A DNA stretch of 64,000 bases from Micromonospora polyrhachis (lineage in GTDB: Bacteria; Actinomycetota; Actinomycetes; Mycobacteriales; Micromonosporaceae), in the NCBI RefSeq assembly GCF_014203835.1, contig NZ_JACHJW010000001.1, positions 124,001-188,000 on the forward strand, read 5' to 3'. The notes beneath the pieces are model-generated. The model did not search any database. It saw only the letters and a list, made by a program, of their open reading frames with translations, and was not told the DNA's origin. Position numbers and translations under genes: made by a program. Below, piece by piece: positions 47,304-56,695 of this stretch (position 1 is its first letter; the number at the start of each line of letters is the position of its first letter).

Positions 47304-48257
47304 GTGACACCAACCCCGGGGGCGGCCTACCAGCTCATCGCCGACAACGTCCAGTTGGTCGTACGCGGCAAGCCGGAGGTTGTCCGGCTCGCCACCGCAG
47401 CCCTGTTCGCCGAGGGGCACCTGCTGATCGAGGATGTGCCCGGCGTCGGCAAGACGACCCTGGCGCGGTGTATCGCCGCCAGCATCGGCGGCCGGTGGCA
47501 CCGCATCCAGTTCACCCCTGACCTGCTGCCCGGCGACATCACCGGCGTGACGGTGTACCAGCAGAGCACCGAACGGTTCCAGTTCCACCCCGGTGGAATC
47601 TTCGCCAACGTGGTGTTGGCCGACGAGATCAACCGGGGCACGCCCAAGACCCAGGCCGCGCTGCTGGAGGTCATGGCCGAGCGCAGGGTGACCGTCGACT
47701 CGGTCAGCTACGCCGTACCCCGGCCCTTCCTGGTCGTGGCCACGCAGAACCCGATCGAGCTGGAAGGCACCTACCGGTTACCGGAGGCGCAGCTGGACCG
47801 GTTCCTGATGCGACTGTCGGTCGGCTATCCCGATCACGATGCCGAGAAACGGATCGTGCTGGCGGACTGCGCCGAGGTGAGCCCCGACGGGCTGAAGCCG
47901 GTGCTGGACATCGCCGACGTGCAGCGGGTGATCGGCGAGGTACGCAAGTCCCGGGTGGCTCCGGAGATCGTCTCCTACGCGGTCCGGCTGGCAGCGGCGA
48001 GCCGAACGCATCCGGCGGTCCGGTACGGTGCCAGCCCACGCGGCAGCATCGCCCTGATTCGGGCAGCCCAGGCGATCGCCGCCACCCACGACCGTGACTA
48101 TGTGATCCCGGACGACGTCAAGGACGTGGCCCACCCGGTGCTGTGCCATCGCCTCGTGCTCACCCCGGACGCGGAGTTGAACCAGCATCAGGCCAGCCAG
48201 GTGGTGGACGAGTTGCTGTCCGATATCGCCATCCCCACGGCCGTGACCGGGCGATAG
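47304..48257 (+). CDS. MoxR-family AAA+ ATPase (type VII locus)
   Basis: A 317-residue MoxR ATPase with Walker A EDVPGVGKTT near residue 45, Walker B VVLADEINR, and the sensor FLVVATQNPIELEGTYRLPE. It starts at a GTG after AAAGGTG. It is the first of three coupled genes: its TAG stop is 2 bases before the DUF58 start. MoxR-DUF58-transglutaminase sets are common in bacteria; the ATPase probably remodels the partner proteins. This is a different subfamily from the MoxR ATPase at 8737. Confidence 0.93.
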   Translation: MTPTPGAAYQLIADNVQLVVRGKPEVVRLATAALFAEGHLLIEDVPGVGKTTLARCIAASIGGRWHRIQFTPDLLPGDITGVTVYQQSTERFQFHPGGIFANVVLADEINRGTPKTQAALLEVMAERRVTVDSVSYAVPRPFLVVATQNPIELEGTYRLPEAQLDRFLMRLSVGYPDHDAEKRIVLADCAEVSPDGLKPVLDIADVQRVIGEVRKSRVAPEIVSYAVRLAAASRTHPAVRYGASPRGSIALIRAAQAIAATHDRDYVIPDDVKDVAHPVLCHRLVLTPDAELNQHQASQVVDELLSDIAIPTAVTGR

Positions 48258-48259
48258 GC

Positions 48260-49390
48260 GTGCGGCTCACTCGCCGTGGCGTCGCCGTCCTCGCCGGTGC
48301 CGTCTGCTGCTACGCCATCGGCGAGCTGGCCGGCTACGCCTTCTTTCGCGTGCTGGGTGGCGTCGCGGTGGGGTGTCTTCTGGCCGCTGTGGGGGGCACG
48401 ATGTTCCGACCGAAGGTCGAGATTGGCCGGACCGTCTATCCGGACCGGATCGAGCGGGGCAGGCCCGCACTGGCGACCCTGGTCGTACGTAACCCCACGG
48501 CACGGCGGCAGGGCGGCCTCGCCGCAGGTGACCGGGTCGGGGTCGCCCTGCACCGGATCCAGGTCAGACCACTCGCCCCCGGCGCGGAGGCCACCTACCA
48601 CTACGAACTTCCCACGGCGGTGCGGGGCCAACTCCAGGTCGGTCCGCTCGTGCTGACCCGGTTTGATCTCTTCGACCTCATCCGCACCGAGCAGACCGTC
48701 GGCGGCACCGAAGGTCTCTGGGTCTATCCCCGTCGGCATCAGGCACGTCCGGCGCAGGTGGCACACCCCCGGCACCACCATGCCGGGCCGATCACCGATC
48801 CGCCGCTGCGCGGCTCGACGGACCTACGCGCGGTCCGGGAATACGTGCCCGGCGACGAGGTGCGTCACCTGTACTGGAAGGCGACCGCCCGGACCGGTCA
48901 GCTCATGGTGCGCGACTACGCCGACCCGGCCCGGACGAGGTGCACCGTCGTGCTCGACACCCGAGTAGCCGTACTGAGCCCCGCCATGTTCGAGGAGGCC
49001 GTCGAGGTGGCGGCCTCGCTGCTGTACGCCTCGGCGGCGTCCGGACAGCAGTGCCGGCTGGTCACACCGACCGGCACCGCCACCCCGGTGGACAGCGGCC
49101 TGCGCGCGGCCCGGCTGCTACTGGACGAACTGTGCCTGGTCAGCCAGGACGCGGCGGACGATGCGGCGCTGGTGCCGCCAGCGCTGGCCACGGTCCGGCC
49201 AGGTGGGGCCGTCGTCGTGATCACCGGCCCGGACGCCGAACTCGGCTCAGCCCGCCGGTGGCGGCCGGACACCGTGATCCGGCTCGGCGGCACACCGCCG
49301 GCAACCCACGGCGGCACCGGGTCGATCACCGCGGTGGACGCCGCCGACGCCACAGCCAAGTGGAACGCGTCGCGGGCCGGCTCCGCATGA
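48260..49390 (+). CDS. DUF58 domain-containing membrane protein
   Basis: A 376-residue protein from the GTG at 48260, two bases after the MoxR stop. Two membrane helices lie in the first 60 residues, followed by the DUF58 domain with its signature YVPGDEVRHLYWKATARTG near residue 200 and a VWA-like fold after it. DUF58 proteins are partners of MoxR ATPases. The stop overlaps the next start as ATGA. Its role is inferred from the conserved operon; the substrate is unknown. Confidence 0.92.
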   Translation: MRLTRRGVAVLAGAVCCYAIGELAGYAFFRVLGGVAVGCLLAAVGGTMFRPKVEIGRTVYPDRIERGRPALATLVVRNPTARRQGGLAAGDRVGVALHRIQVRPLAPGAEATYHYELPTAVRGQLQVGPLVLTRFDLFDLIRTEQTVGGTEGLWVYPRRHQARPAQVAHPRHHHAGPITDPPLRGSTDLRAVREYVPGDEVRHLYWKATARTGQLMVRDYADPARTRCTVVLDTRVAVLSPAMFEEAVEVAASLLYASAASGQQCRLVTPTGTATPVDSGLRAARLLLDELCLVSQDAADDAALVPPALATVRPGGAVVVITGPDAELGSARRWRPDTVIRLGGTPPATHGGTGSITAVDAADATAKWNASRAGSA

Positions 49391-51660
49391 GCGGATCCGA
49401 CCGGCCTGCTCTTACCGACGGCCAGGTGCCGGGCGGCCTCGGTAGGGGGCACACCGACCGCAATCGGCTCGCGGTCGTCGGGCTGCTCGGTTCGACAGCG
49501 GTGGCCGGTCTGCTGTTCGCGCCGGTCTTCGGCCTGACGGCGCTGCTGCCGCCGGTGCTCGTGGTCATCCTGACGTCCTACTGCTGTGTGGAACTGGTCG
49601 CGCGCTGGCCGCGCCTGGCAGCGGCGCGGCCACTGCTCGTGCTGCTCGTCGGTGTGCTCGGGTTGGTCGAGTCCGTGTCGTTCTCGACCACCGTCGCCGG
49701 CCTGCCCACTGCGGCGTCACTGCGGGCGTTGTGGCGTGGGTTCACCGAGGGCTGGCTGCTCACCCTGCAGTCCACCTGGCCCGCCAGGCCGGATGCCGAA
49801 CAACTGCTGTTCGTGCCGCTGGCCGTGTTGCTGGCGGCGCTGCTCGGCATCGAACTCCTGCTCCGGCTCCGCAACCCGATGGCGGCGGTGCTTCCCGGCC
49901 TGGCGGTGGCCGGGCTCGCCCAGGCGTACCAGGCACTGACCGGCGGCACGGCAGCGCTGGCCGCGGCATGCTACGTGATCCCCGTCGCCCTGCTGCTGAG
50001 CGCCAATCGTCCGAGTCGGTCCCGCCCGCGCGACGGCGGCAGCCGGATGCCCCGGCGGCCCTCCGGGTTGCACATCCGACTGGCGGTGCCGACCGTGCTC
50101 GCGATGGTGGCGGGTGCCGTGGTCATCGGCAGCCTCGACCCGGCCGGCCGGGATCCGTACCGTCTCAGGGACGGGCACACGGCACCGCTGCGGCAGACCC
50201 GGATCAGCAACCCGTTGCAGGAGATCGCGCAGCGGCTGGCCGACCCGAACCGGGAGGTGTTCCGCTACCGCAGCGACCGACCGGTCGACCGGTGGAGCCT
50301 GGTCGTGCTGGATGGATTCGACGGCGTCAACTGGTCGGCTGACACGCGGCTGTACCGGCTGGGAGCCCGCCTGGAAGGGGCACCGGGCAGCGCCACCCGG
50401 TCGGCTGAGGTGCACGTACGGGACCTGGCCGGGCCCTGGCTGCCGAGCCAGCCGATCCCGTTGGCCGTGGACGGACTCGTGCCGCTGGTGGACCAGTCCG
50501 CCGGTACGCTGCTCCTGGATCAGCCCACCGCTGCTGGCGAGGACCGACGTTATCGGCTGACCTGGTCCGAACCCGAGGTCGACGCTGCCGCTCTCGGCGT
50601 CGGCTCGGTCGACACCGAGACGACGGGGGGACTCGGTGACTTCGGCGACGTACCCGCCGACATCCGCCAGTTCGCCATGGACGCGGTGCAGGGTCTACGG
50701 CCGAGCTTCCAGTCGGCGCTGCAACTGGATCGGTTCCTCAGCGACAACTACCAGGTGGTGATCGGCGGCAACCTGTCGACCGGGCATGGCTGGCCGCAGC
50801 TGCGGCACTTCCTGACCGAGAGCAAACGCGGTACCAGCGAGCAGTTCGCCGCCGCGTACGTGGTCCTGGCACGGTTGACCGGTATTCCGGCCCGGTTGGT
50901 GGTCGGCTATCGCGGGTCGACCGAGACCGATGGCGACGCCTACGTCGTACGCAACCGCGACGTGCTGGCCTGGCCGGAGGTGGCGGTGGCCGGAGTGGGA
51001 TGGGTGCCGCTCAACCCGACCGCAGCCGGGACCAAGATCAACGGGCCGGACAAGGCACCGTCCGGCCTCGCCAAGGCCGCCGCGCAGGCGCGGGCACAGC
51101 TGCCGCCGGAGCAGGAATTGCGTCCGCCCCAACTACCACCGCCACCGCAGCAGGTCGGAGACGATCAGGTTGCCGCCCTCGATCTCCGCGAGGTGGGGCT
51201 GATGGTGGCGACCGTGCTGTCCGGGCTACTGCTCGGCTGGCTGCTCGGGGTGCCGTTGGCGAAGGCGGTACGCGCCGGGCGACGACGTCGCCGGACCGGC
51301 ACCGACGGCGTGATCTCCGCCTGGACCGAGGTGTACGAGCAACTGCTGGCCTACGGGGTGCCGTACCGCATCGGGATGACACCCCGAGATCTGGCCAGGT
51401 CGGCAGCCCCGGTGGCGGGCACGACGACCACGGAGTCGATCATCAGGCTGGGACACGTGTTGGACCGGGCGCTGTGGTCCGGGATGGAGGTGACCGACGA
51501 CACCGTTGCGAGCGCCTGGGCCGAGGTGCGATCCATCCGCCGAGGTCTGGCCGGGCAGCCGTTCCCCACCCGACTACGGGCAGCCCTGGATCCCCGTACC
51601 CTGTTGCCACTGACCGGCCCAGGGCGGCTCGCTGACCGAGTCGACCGGACGGCACGCTGA
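49387..51660 (+). CDS. Transglutaminase-like membrane protein, probably inactive
   Basis: A 757-residue protein from the ATG at 49387 (ATGA overlap with DUF58). The N-terminal half has several membrane helices, as in TgpA/DUF3488 proteins. The outer transglutaminase-like domain (about 440-560) is clear in fold (LTGIPARLVVGYRG, GWVPLNPT), but the three catalytic positions are changed: Ser484 for Cys in GTSEQFAAAY, Leu527 for His in RDVLAWPEV, and Asn543 for Asp. So it likely has no transglutaminase or protease activity. One more membrane helix follows near 605, then a cytoplasmic DUF4129-like tail. A role as scaffold in the MoxR/DUF58 unit is inferred. Confidence 0.88.
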   Translation: MSGSDRPALTDGQVPGGLGRGHTDRNRLAVVGLLGSTAVAGLLFAPVFGLTALLPPVLVVILTSYCCVELVARWPRLAAARPLLVLLVGVLGLVESVSFSTTVAGLPTAASLRALWRGFTEGWLLTLQSTWPARPDAEQLLFVPLAVLLAALLGIELLLRLRNPMAAVLPGLAVAGLAQAYQALTGGTAALAAACYVIPVALLLSANRPSRSRPRDGGSRMPRRPSGLHIRLAVPTVLAMVAGAVVIGSLDPAGRDPYRLRDGHTAPLRQTRISNPLQEIAQRLADPNREVFRYRSDRPVDRWSLVVLDGFDGVNWSADTRLYRLGARLEGAPGSATRSAEVHVRDLAGPWLPSQPIPLAVDGLVPLVDQSAGTLLLDQPTAAGEDRRYRLTWSEPEVDAAALGVGSVDTETTGGLGDFGDVPADIRQFAMDAVQGLRPSFQSALQLDRFLSDNYQVVIGGNLSTGHGWPQLRHFLTESKRGTSEQFAAAYVVLARLTGIPARLVVGYRGSTETDGDAYVVRNRDVLAWPEVAVAGVGWVPLNPTAAGTKINGPDKAPSGLAKAAAQARAQLPPEQELRPPQLPPPPQQVGDDQVAALDLREVGLMVATVLSGLLLGWLLGVPLAKAVRAGRRRRRTGTDGVISAWTEVYEQLLAYGVPYRIGMTPRDLARSAAPVAGTTTTESIIRLGHVLDRALWSGMEVTDDTVASAWAEVRSIRRGLAGQPFPTRLRAALDPRTLLPLTGPGRLADRVDRTAR

Positions 51661-51742
51661 CCGGCACAGGGCGGCACGCTGACCGGGCCAGGGCGACGTG
51701 CTGACGGAGTCGACCGGGCGGCACGCTGACGGAGTCGACCGG
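51631..51742. repeat. Degenerate tandem repeat after the transglutaminase-like gene
   Basis: Five units that begin GCTGAC start at 51631, 51656, 51678, 51700 and 51725, so the period alternates between 25 and 22 bases. The repeat begins in the last codons of the transglutaminase-like gene and runs into the convergent gap before eccB. It encodes nothing beyond the stop at 51660. It may act in transcript ending or arise from slippage. Confidence 0.65.
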
Positions 51743-51788
51743 ACCACGATCCGGCCCGGCCCGGCCCCTTGTGAGCATCGTTGAAGGA

Positions 51789-53222
51789 TCATCCGCCAAG
51801 CGACTGGCGCGCGGCGTCGGCCGGGTCGAGGCTGGGACCTTCCGGAAGGCGCGCAACCAGGCTCGCCGGCAGCCGCACCGGGCGGACCGCCGAATAGCCG
51901 AGCATCGCCAACACCTCGGGCGTGGCCACCGGATAGCGCCGGCCCATGTCGGTCACCACCGTCAGGGTGCCGACCGGCGCGAGCGCCGACGGCATCACCT
52001 CGATCACGACGGCCCGACCCGGCGGTACGTGGACCCGGTCCGCAAGCGGGGTGCCGTTCACGCTCCGACGCGTAGTCGTGGTCAGCGGATCTGCCGGCGG
52101 CAGTGTGGGGCCGACACTGAGCCGGGGCACCGCCGTACCCGGGTCGAAGATGGCGCAGACGGTCGCCTCGTCGTCCGGTGACCGGAACATCGTGGGCCGC
52201 GTGGCGGGTGCCGCCCCCTCAGCAACGTCGACGAGCGGGAGTTGGCGGGCCGTGGCGGCCAACGACGGCGCCAGCGGAACCGCCCTTGGCTCGCTGCCGG
52301 GATAGGCGGCCAGAATCGGCGAGTACGCCCGTTGGATGTCGTACTGCAGTTCGGTGATCGGACGCAGCGAATCCCGCTCGGCCAGGTAGTACTGCTGTCC
52401 ACCGCCGGAGGTGTGCACCACCAGCAGCGTCCCGACCCGGATGTCGGTACGCCCCGACACGGCGGTGGACGGGGTTCCCGCCTGGGGTACCTCGATCGGT
52501 CCGACCGGTGCCCCTTCCGGCAGTACGTCCAGCCAGGACCGGCCCACCCTGGCCCACGGCTGTGTGGTCAACGCAAGCCCGGTACCGACCGCACCATAGT
52601 CGTTGATCCGGTGTCGGTGGCCGCGCCAAATCATGAACCGGTCGCCGGTCGGCACCAACTCCACCAGCAGCGCCTGCTCCCCCAGGCCGAGGCCGCCACC
52701 CGGCACGGTACCGACCAGCAGCACCGACTCCTCGATCCGACTGCCGGCCACATCGCTGGCCGGCGCCGAGCACAGTGACCACGCTCCGGGCAGCAGCCGG
52801 TCCTTGCCGGGTAGCGCGTCCGGCGCGTCCGGGATGCCGATCCGGGGACCGCGTGGAACGTCGACCAGGGAGTTCCTGGACACCCGCTCGGTGCTGCCAT
52901 GACTACCGATCAGCAGCAACGCGGAGGCATAGTTGGTGACCGGGTGCAGCCGCCCGTTCAGGTAGACATAGCGGGTGCCGGTCTCCTTCTCCACGATGAC
53001 CACGTTGTCCTTGCGCCAGGCGTTGTTGCCGCCCGGCACGATCATCCCGTACAGGCCGACACACGCCAGGGCCACGATGGCCAGCGCGACACCGGCGAGC
53101 GACGCGCTCGCCGGCCGGCGAAACGGCGGCTGCTCCGGGTCGGTCTCCCTGATGACCAGTGCCGAGGTCGCCCGCTGGACGAGAAACTGGTAGGCCTGAA
53201 GCTGGTCCCGTTTGGACGCCAT
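51789..53222 (-). CDS. eccB: Type VII secretion protein EccB
   Basis: A 477-residue protein with the family's N-terminus (SKRDQLQAYQFLVQRATSAL), one membrane helix (about 40-63) and a large extracytoplasmic domain with Pro/Gly-rich repeats and the paired cysteines near 150 and 355. EccB forms the periplasmic part of the ESX complex. It is encoded just after eccD, with a 4-base gap, in a two-gene minus-strand unit. The length is normal for the family. Confidence 0.95.
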   Translation of the reverse strand: MASKRDQLQAYQFLVQRATSALVIRETDPEQPPFRRPASASLAGVALAIVALACVGLYGMIVPGGNNAWRKDNVVIVEKETGTRYVYLNGRLHPVTNYASALLLIGSHGSTERVSRNSLVDVPRGPRIGIPDAPDALPGKDRLLPGAWSLCSAPASDVAGSRIEESVLLVGTVPGGGLGLGEQALLVELVPTGDRFMIWRGHRHRINDYGAVGTGLALTTQPWARVGRSWLDVLPEGAPVGPIEVPQAGTPSTAVSGRTDIRVGTLLVVHTSGGGQQYYLAERDSLRPITELQYDIQRAYSPILAAYPGSEPRAVPLAPSLAATARQLPLVDVAEGAAPATRPTMFRSPDDEATVCAIFDPGTAVPRLSVGPTLPPADPLTTTTRRSVNGTPLADRVHVPPGRAVVIEVMPSALAPVGTLTVVTDMGRRYPVATPEVLAMLGYSAVRPVRLPASLVARLPEGPSLDPADAARQSLGG

Positions 53223-53226
53223 CGGC

Positions 53227-54609
53227 TCAGCCCCCCAGCCCGCGTACGTAGCCGTAGAGGCCGAGCACCGAACAGGCCACCGGCACGATGGCGGCCATGA
53301 TCAGCATTTCGGCGTACTCAGCGAACCGCCCCAGATAGAGGTTAGGGGTGCGGGTGCTGTACCCGACGCCAGCCACGATGACGCCGGCGCCCAGGGCGAG
53401 CAGCAGCGGCCCGGTGGAGGCCAGCAGCGCACCTCGATCGGCCATCACCGGGCCCGCGAAGAGGCACCCGACGCCGAAAATCCCGGTGGCCAGCAACGGT
53501 GCCCGGTGGCGCAGTATCGGATACAGCCGCGCACGCAACAGGAAACCGGCGGCAAGCACCCCAACCAGCACCACGGCGGCCACACTGTCGCTGCGGATCA
53601 GCACCACCTGGCAGCACAGCACCGCCACGCACGACCCGACCAGCATGCCGGTAAGCAGCCCTTCCGCCCTGGCCACCGCGGCGTGGACCAGCTCAAGACG
53701 CGGCTGCGGATCGTCCCGGACCAGGTCCGCAGCGGATCGCGGCAGCACCGGCATCGGCACCCGACCGAGCCGTAACGCCAGCGGGGCGAACGTGGTGGAG
53801 AGCGCCAGAAGACCGCCTCCGACCACGGCCGCAGCCTCGTACGACTCGACCTCGTCGAGGGTGGCCAGCCAACCGCCCACCACCCCGAGCAGGCCTACCG
53901 TGGCCGCCCCGGCGAAGACCGCCGGAGCGGTGGTCACCCCAATCTGGCCCACCAGTGCCACCAGCAGCAACATCGCCCCGGCGACCAGCAGATGGCCCGC
54001 AGACAGCCCGGTCAGCGGCTTGTCGTCGGCGAGTAGCAGCCCGCCGCCGGTAAACGCGAACGGCAACGCGATCGCCGCGAGCACCGTACCCACGCCGGCA
54101 TCACCGACCGCACGGGCCACCACCACGGCGGCGACCAGGAGCAACGCGGACACGGCGAGCGCCCACAGCGCCGGTGGCGTCCACGGGGGGCCCGCTCGCA
54201 GCACCGCGACCAGGCCAAGCAGCAGCGCGAAGGCCCCAGCCGCCAACCCGGCGTGCCGGGTATGCCGCGGACCCCACGCGTGTCCGATACGACCCGAACC
54301 GGTGGCGATGGCATCGACCAGGTCGTCGTACTCCAGTTCCGGCCAGTCGATCCGCCGCTGCGCCAGGTGCAGGATCTCCCCGTCCCGCACCCGATGTGAC
54401 GCCAGCGTCCGGTCCAGGTCGAACGCCATGCCGTCGGCCCGGCGCAGTAGCCAGCCACCGTTGGCGACGCCGTCGTCGGCCAGTCCCTCGCCAGCCCGGG
54501 CCAGCAGGCCAGGAAGAATCTCGGCGACGGCGGCGTGCTCCGGCAATGCCATGTCGATCCGTCGATGCGCAGTGGCGACGGTAACCCTGACCAGGCCGGT
54601 AGTCTGCAT
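53227..54609 (-). CDS. eccD: Type VII secretion integral membrane protein EccD
   Basis: A 460-residue protein. An N-terminal ubiquitin-like domain (about 5-85; VRVTVATAHRRIDMALPEHA) precedes about 11 membrane helices that fill the rest. EccD forms the central membrane barrel of the ESX secretion complex. It is the first gene of the eccD-eccB unit, divergent from the kinase-like gene across 96 bp. Confidence 0.95.
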   Translation of the reverse strand: MQTTGLVRVTVATAHRRIDMALPEHAAVAEILPGLLARAGEGLADDGVANGGWLLRRADGMAFDLDRTLASHRVRDGEILHLAQRRIDWPELEYDDLVDAIATGSGRIGHAWGPRHTRHAGLAAGAFALLLGLVAVLRAGPPWTPPALWALAVSALLLVAAVVVARAVGDAGVGTVLAAIALPFAFTGGGLLLADDKPLTGLSAGHLLVAGAMLLLVALVGQIGVTTAPAVFAGAATVGLLGVVGGWLATLDEVESYEAAAVVGGGLLALSTTFAPLALRLGRVPMPVLPRSAADLVRDDPQPRLELVHAAVARAEGLLTGMLVGSCVAVLCCQVVLIRSDSVAAVVLVGVLAAGFLLRARLYPILRHRAPLLATGIFGVGCLFAGPVMADRGALLASTGPLLLALGAGVIVAGVGYSTRTPNLYLGRFAEYAEMLIMAAIVPVACSVLGLYGYVRGLGG

Positions 54610-54705
54610 GAGAGCAGCTTCGACCAGGACAGCCGACAGCGGTTGGCATAGGCAGGAAGCTGCCGTGCCGCACTGGCCGCTGGTCGCCGTACCTAGATTG
54701 GGTTT

Positions 54706-56364
54706 GTGCTAGCGCCGACGGTGAAGCCGAAAGGGTATGGACCGGTGGACATTGCGACAGGCGGTGTCGTCATCGACCCGACGGTGCTCGCCACCGGCCC
54801 TGTCGCCACCGTCCACACAGGTCGACTTACGGACACCGGCACCGAGGTCGCGGTCAAGATATTCGCCGACAGGTTCGACCGCGACACCGCCACGCGGCTC
54901 GACCGCGAGCGCCAGGCGTTGCACACCGTACGGTCGGTACGCTCGATCCTGCCCATCGACGGTGTCGTCGACGATGCGGACGGGCGATCAGGCGTACGGA
55001 TGGAACGGTGTCAGGGTTCGCTGGCTGAATCGCTCGACGTCGGCGACGCCCGGCTGGCCGTACCCGAAGTGCTCGGCATCGGATGGGCGGTCGCCAGCGC
55101 TCTGGCAGCGGCCCACCGCGTGGGTGTCGTACACGGCGGGGTGACGCCGCACAACGTGCTGTACCGACGGTCCGGCGAGCCGGTCCTCGCCGACTTCGGG
55201 CTGGCCCTGCGGGAGCGGTTTCCCCGCGACCCGATGCACGCCCTGGAATACACCGCCCCGGAGACACTGCGCGACGACGTCCGATCCGCGGCCTCCGACC
55301 TGTACGGACTGGGCGCGGTGCTGTACGCCGCGTTGGTCGGCACGCCGCCGTTCCCGCACCGCATCGGTCAGCCGCCGGGCGAGCGGATCCTGCGGGTGTT
55401 GCGGGAGCCGGTGCCGCCAGCCCAAGGCGTGGGCGTCCCCGCCGAACTCTCCGACCTGATCGGCAGGCTGTTGGCCAAGGACCCAGCGGATCGGCCATCG
55501 GGCGCGGCGAGCGTGGCATCGTTCTTCCAGGATTTGCACCGGGCAGTGACCGCCCCGTCCGCTGACCAGCAGGCGCTGCCCGCCCAGGTGCCGGCAACCA
55601 CCCCGACCAGCACTGACCCCGCTGAGGCCACCCACTCGGACGATACGAATGACCGGACCGGCGACTCGCAGGACGATCAGGACGCCCCCGACGCCCCCGA
55701 CGACCCGGACGACTTCGACTTCGACGACTTCGCTGGAAGCTATCCTTCCGGCCCAACTCCCGGCGGGTCCGCACCGCCAAATGGGCCACCTGCGTCGTCA
55801 GAGGGGCCACCTGCGTCGGCCGTGACGACCACCCCAGTCGGGCCGACTGACACCGCGCTGCCTGAAGATGCCGGGGTTGGACGCGTCCTTGTCTATCGCA
55901 CCGGTGAGGACACCTCGTCCGCCCGGTCCAAGCGGCCGGGTACTCGCTGGCGACCGGGCCTGCTGGTCGGCCTCGGTGCGGTCGTCGTGGGGCTGGCCGT
56001 CGTACCGCTGGTCCTGCAACAGGGTGGCCCGGCGCAGCCGGTTGCTCCCCCGACGATCGCCGAGGAAGCCGCACAGGCACCACCGTCGGCCGCACCTCCG
56101 AAGGTGAACCTCGAACTGGCCCCGCCAGCCGACCGGGGCAGCCACGTCGACCTGACCTGGCGCGCCGATGGCGACCTGGATTTCGCCGTTGTCGTAGCGG
56201 GTGAACGGATCGACACGATGGTGCTGGTCGCCAACCGGCAGCGCACCATGCGGGTGCCGGTCGACCCGACGCGCCGATACTGCTTCCAGGTACGGGCCAC
56301 CGACGGCCGCCACATCTACACCACCGACCCGATCCCGATCCGGGGCGCTCAGTGCAAGCTCTAA
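54706..56364 (+). CDS. Transmembrane Ser/Thr kinase-like protein, probable pseudokinase
   Basis: A 552-residue protein that starts with a GTG. The kinase fold spans about 25-285. The ATP lysine (VAVK, K51), the DFG motif (D163) and the APE motif (TAPE) are present, but the catalytic loop reads HGGVTPHN: Gly145 replaces the catalytic Asp of HRD. The Gly-rich loop is also weak. After an acidic, Pro-rich linker (285-415) there is one membrane helix (about 420-440) and an outer beta domain of about 85 residues with two cysteines, Fn3-like. It is divergent from eccD, so it probably belongs to the type VII island as a sensor or scaffold. Confidence 0.85.
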   Translation: MLAPTVKPKGYGPVDIATGGVVIDPTVLATGPVATVHTGRLTDTGTEVAVKIFADRFDRDTATRLDRERQALHTVRSVRSILPIDGVVDDADGRSGVRMERCQGSLAESLDVGDARLAVPEVLGIGWAVASALAAAHRVGVVHGGVTPHNVLYRRSGEPVLADFGLALRERFPRDPMHALEYTAPETLRDDVRSAASDLYGLGAVLYAALVGTPPFPHRIGQPPGERILRVLREPVPPAQGVGVPAELSDLIGRLLAKDPADRPSGAASVASFFQDLHRAVTAPSADQQALPAQVPATTPTSTDPAEATHSDDTNDRTGDSQDDQDAPDAPDDPDDFDFDDFAGSYPSGPTPGGSAPPNGPPASSEGPPASAVTTTPVGPTDTALPEDAGVGRVLVYRTGEDTSSARSKRPGTRWRPGLLVGLGAVVVGLAVVPLVLQQGGPAQPVAPPTIAEEAAQAPPSAAPPKVNLELAPPADRGSHVDLTWRADGDLDFAVVVAGERIDTMVLVANRQRTMRVPVDPTRRYCFQVRATDGRHIYTTDPIPIRGAQCKL

Positions 56365-56695
56365 TACTCCAGCAAGTGCTGTCGGATATGAGGTCCCAGT
56401 TGCGGGTCCACGCACCATGCTTCGGCTGTGAACGCCGCGCGCCGGCAGACATTCGCGCTCGGGGTGGCAGCTATCGGCGAGATCCTCACGTTCGTTCCCG
56501 ACGGCGCGGATGCCGTACCAGAATCCTGTGTCTGGACTCCACCCGGTCGAGCAAGGTACGAGAAAAACCACGGACCCTTCAGCCGCAAGTACCTTGAACG
56601 CTCGCACCAGAGCTTCCAGTACGAGATGGCCGAGGTTTCTACGACCTCTGGCCACAACACCAATCCCGCGCCAGGAATCCGTCTCGGATGCCGCG
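56365..56695. other. Gap without a recognisable gene
   Basis: About 330 bases between the kinase-like gene and the convergent VOC gene. Short frames exist on both strands but none has a ribosome site or family similarity that I can see. Composition is less GC-rich than neighbouring genes. It may be the remains of a decayed gene. Confidence 0.5.

Noticed and set aside
53348-54712. 454-codon plus-strand frame
   Set aside because: Antisense to eccD; Ser/Ala/Thr-rich shadow.
54854-56452. 532-codon minus-strand frame
   Set aside because: Antisense to the kinase-like gene; Arg/Pro-rich shadow.
56361-56663. 100-codon minus-strand frame in the gap after the kinase-like gene
   Set aside because: It overlaps the kinase stop region, has no ribosome site and resembles no family; a decayed gene cannot be shown.
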